NCBI GenBank assembly: GCA_021163155.1
Contig: JAGGXI010000036.1
Location: 1 to 6,311, forward strand
Reading direction: 5' to 3'
Source: Candidatus Aerophobota bacterium
Lineage (GTDB): Bacteria > Aerophobota > Aerophobia > Aerophobales > JAGGXI01
Length of the DNA stretch: 6,311 nucleotides
A program made the translations under genes and the position numbers. The notes under the pieces were generated by a model. It was not told the DNA's origin and made no database searches. It worked only from the letters and a program-made list of their open reading frames with translations. Positions 5,356 to 6,311 of the stretch are shown piece by piece (position 1 is the stretch's first letter; every line of letters begins with the position of its first letter).

Positions 5356-6311
5356 ATGGCACAGTTTAATTGGGAATTTCCTTATGCCTCTAAACGTATG
5401 CCCGTTATGGCTCGTAATATTGTTGCTACATCCCAACCTTTAGCGGCCCAAGCTGGTTTAAATATACTCCAAAAAGGTGGTAATGCTGTGGATGCCGCTA
5501 TTGCTACTGCTATAGCTTTAACGGTAGTAGAGCCTACCAGCAATGGTATAGGCAGTGATGCTTTCGCTATTATTTGGAATAGAAATGAATTATATGGACT
5601 CAATGCCTCAGGTATGTCTCCTGTCGCTTGGAATTTTAAACACTTTTCTCAATATAAATCTATGCCTCAATTGGGATGGGATTCAGTAACTATTCCTGGT
5701 GCCATATCATCCTGGGTAGAACTATCTAATTGATTCGGGCATTTACCTTTTGAAGACCTATTTAAACCAGCAATAGAATATGCTTATAACGGCTTTTTGG
5801 TCTTCCCGATAACTGCTGAAAGATGGAGCTCCGCTCCTCAAATATATAAAGATTTTCCTGAATTCGCCACTGCATTTTTGCCTAACGGTAGAGCACCTAA
5901 GGCAGGAGAAAAATTTGAATTTAAAGCTCAAGCAAAGACATTAGAACAGATTGCGAAGACAAAAGGTAAAGCTTTTTATTATGAAGATTTAGTAGATAAG
6001 ATAGTTGCTTATGCCAGAGCTACCGGTGGTTTGATTACAAAAGAAGACTTAGTCACTCATAAAGCTGATTGGGTTGAAACTATATCCATTGATTATCATG
6101 GATTTACTTTACATGAAATTCCTCCGAATGGACAGGGTATAGCAGCATTAATTATGTTGGGCATCCTTGAGCATTGGGATATTCAAGATTATCCTGTAGA
6201 CTCTGCGGATAGCTTGCACCTTCAAATTGAAGCTATGAAATTAGCATTTGCAGATACATATCGATATGTTTCTGACCCTTCCAGTATGGACATAGATTAT
6301 AAGAATCTACT
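5356..6311 (+). pseudogene. Gamma-glutamyltransferase, interrupted by an in-frame TGA and cut by the window end
   Basis: The frame encodes a gamma-glutamyltransferase-family N-terminal nucleophile hydrolase of the cytoplasmic YwrD-like type: there is no signal peptide, and the start is MAQFNWEFPYASKRMPVMAR. Motifs include VATSQPLAAQAGLNILQKGG (23-42), NAVDAAIA (43-50), EPTSNGIGSDAF (59-70) and GWDSVTIPGAISSWVELSN (107-125). Codon 126 is TGA (5731-5733). The same frame then continues open for 192 codons to the window end with unbroken homology: FGHLPFEDLF, FLPNGRAP, ATGGLITKEDL, LHEIPPNGQG, HLQIEAMKLAFAD and YVSDP. The catalytic threonine lies beyond the window. ATG at 5356 is preferred to the GTG at 5347, because AGGTGA (5345-5350) is well spaced from it. 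The first in-frame ATG after the TGA is not until 6154, so reinitiation is unlikely. Homologues usually have Arg or another polar residue here, so CGA or AGA to TGA is the simplest explanation. A recoding event or sequencing error is also possible. Confidence 0.8.
5731..5733 (+). other. In-frame TGA codon inside the gamma-glutamyltransferase frame
   Basis: TGA falls between ...VELSN and FGHLPFEDLF with no frame shift on either side. rimO and the GH130 gene in this window both end in TGA, and no other in-frame TGA is needed by any gene here, so a reassigned code is not indicated. Confidence 0.9.

Noticed and set aside
5382-5603. 73-codon open frame on the minus strand
   Set aside because: It lies wholly antisense to the gamma-glutamyltransferase frame, whose conserved motifs explain the base composition.
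5731-5733. Selenocysteine or Trp reading of the in-frame TGA
   Set aside because: Homologues normally have a polar or basic residue at this site, no convincing SECIS-like hairpin follows, and two genes in the window use TGA as their terminal stop.

Overview
The window is AT-rich bacterial DNA. Genes have clear Shine-Dalgarno sites and consensus-like sigma-70 promoters, and TAA, TAG-free stops with ordinary TGA stops. Nothing in it fixes the phylum. An uncultured, probably anaerobic bacterium is a reasonable guess from the base composition, the GH130/GT4 gene pair and the mobile-element debris, but it remains a guess.

Layout. Positions 1-120 hold the 3' end of an insertion-sequence transposase whose stop codon lies in a perfect 21-bp tandem repeat. 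Positions 121-249 show nothing convincing. A bifunctional-nuclease-domain (DUF151) gene lies on the minus strand at 250-711. The 665-bp gap upstream of it (712-1376) holds an intrinsic terminator only 36 bp before its start codon, a second strong hairpin, and a 205-bp MITE-like element (976-1180). That element has 12-bp terminal inverted repeats, an 8-bp target duplication and an inverted pair of REP-like palindromes inside it. Next, on the minus strand, is rimO (ribosomal protein S12 methylthiotransferase). rimO is divergent from a plus-strand GT4 glycosyltransferase gene. The 111-bp divergent region carries two near-perfect promoters whose -35 boxes are the two arms of a single 21-bp palindrome. 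After a 242-bp gap with an imperfect foldback sequence comes a GH130 mannoside phosphorylase gene. Five bases after its stop begins a cytoplasmic-type gamma-glutamyltransferase gene that is interrupted by an in-frame TGA and runs off the window.

How the genes relate. The GT4 and GH130 genes could together make and phosphorolyse a mannose-containing oligosaccharide or glycan. The gamma-glutamyltransferase would be co-transcribed with GH130 but has no obvious link to sugar metabolism, and it appears to be decaying or suppressed. rimO and the DUF151 gene are housekeeping-type genes. No defence system, CRISPR array, tRNA or rRNA was seen. The most distinctive features are regulatory and repeat structures rather than a new multigene system.
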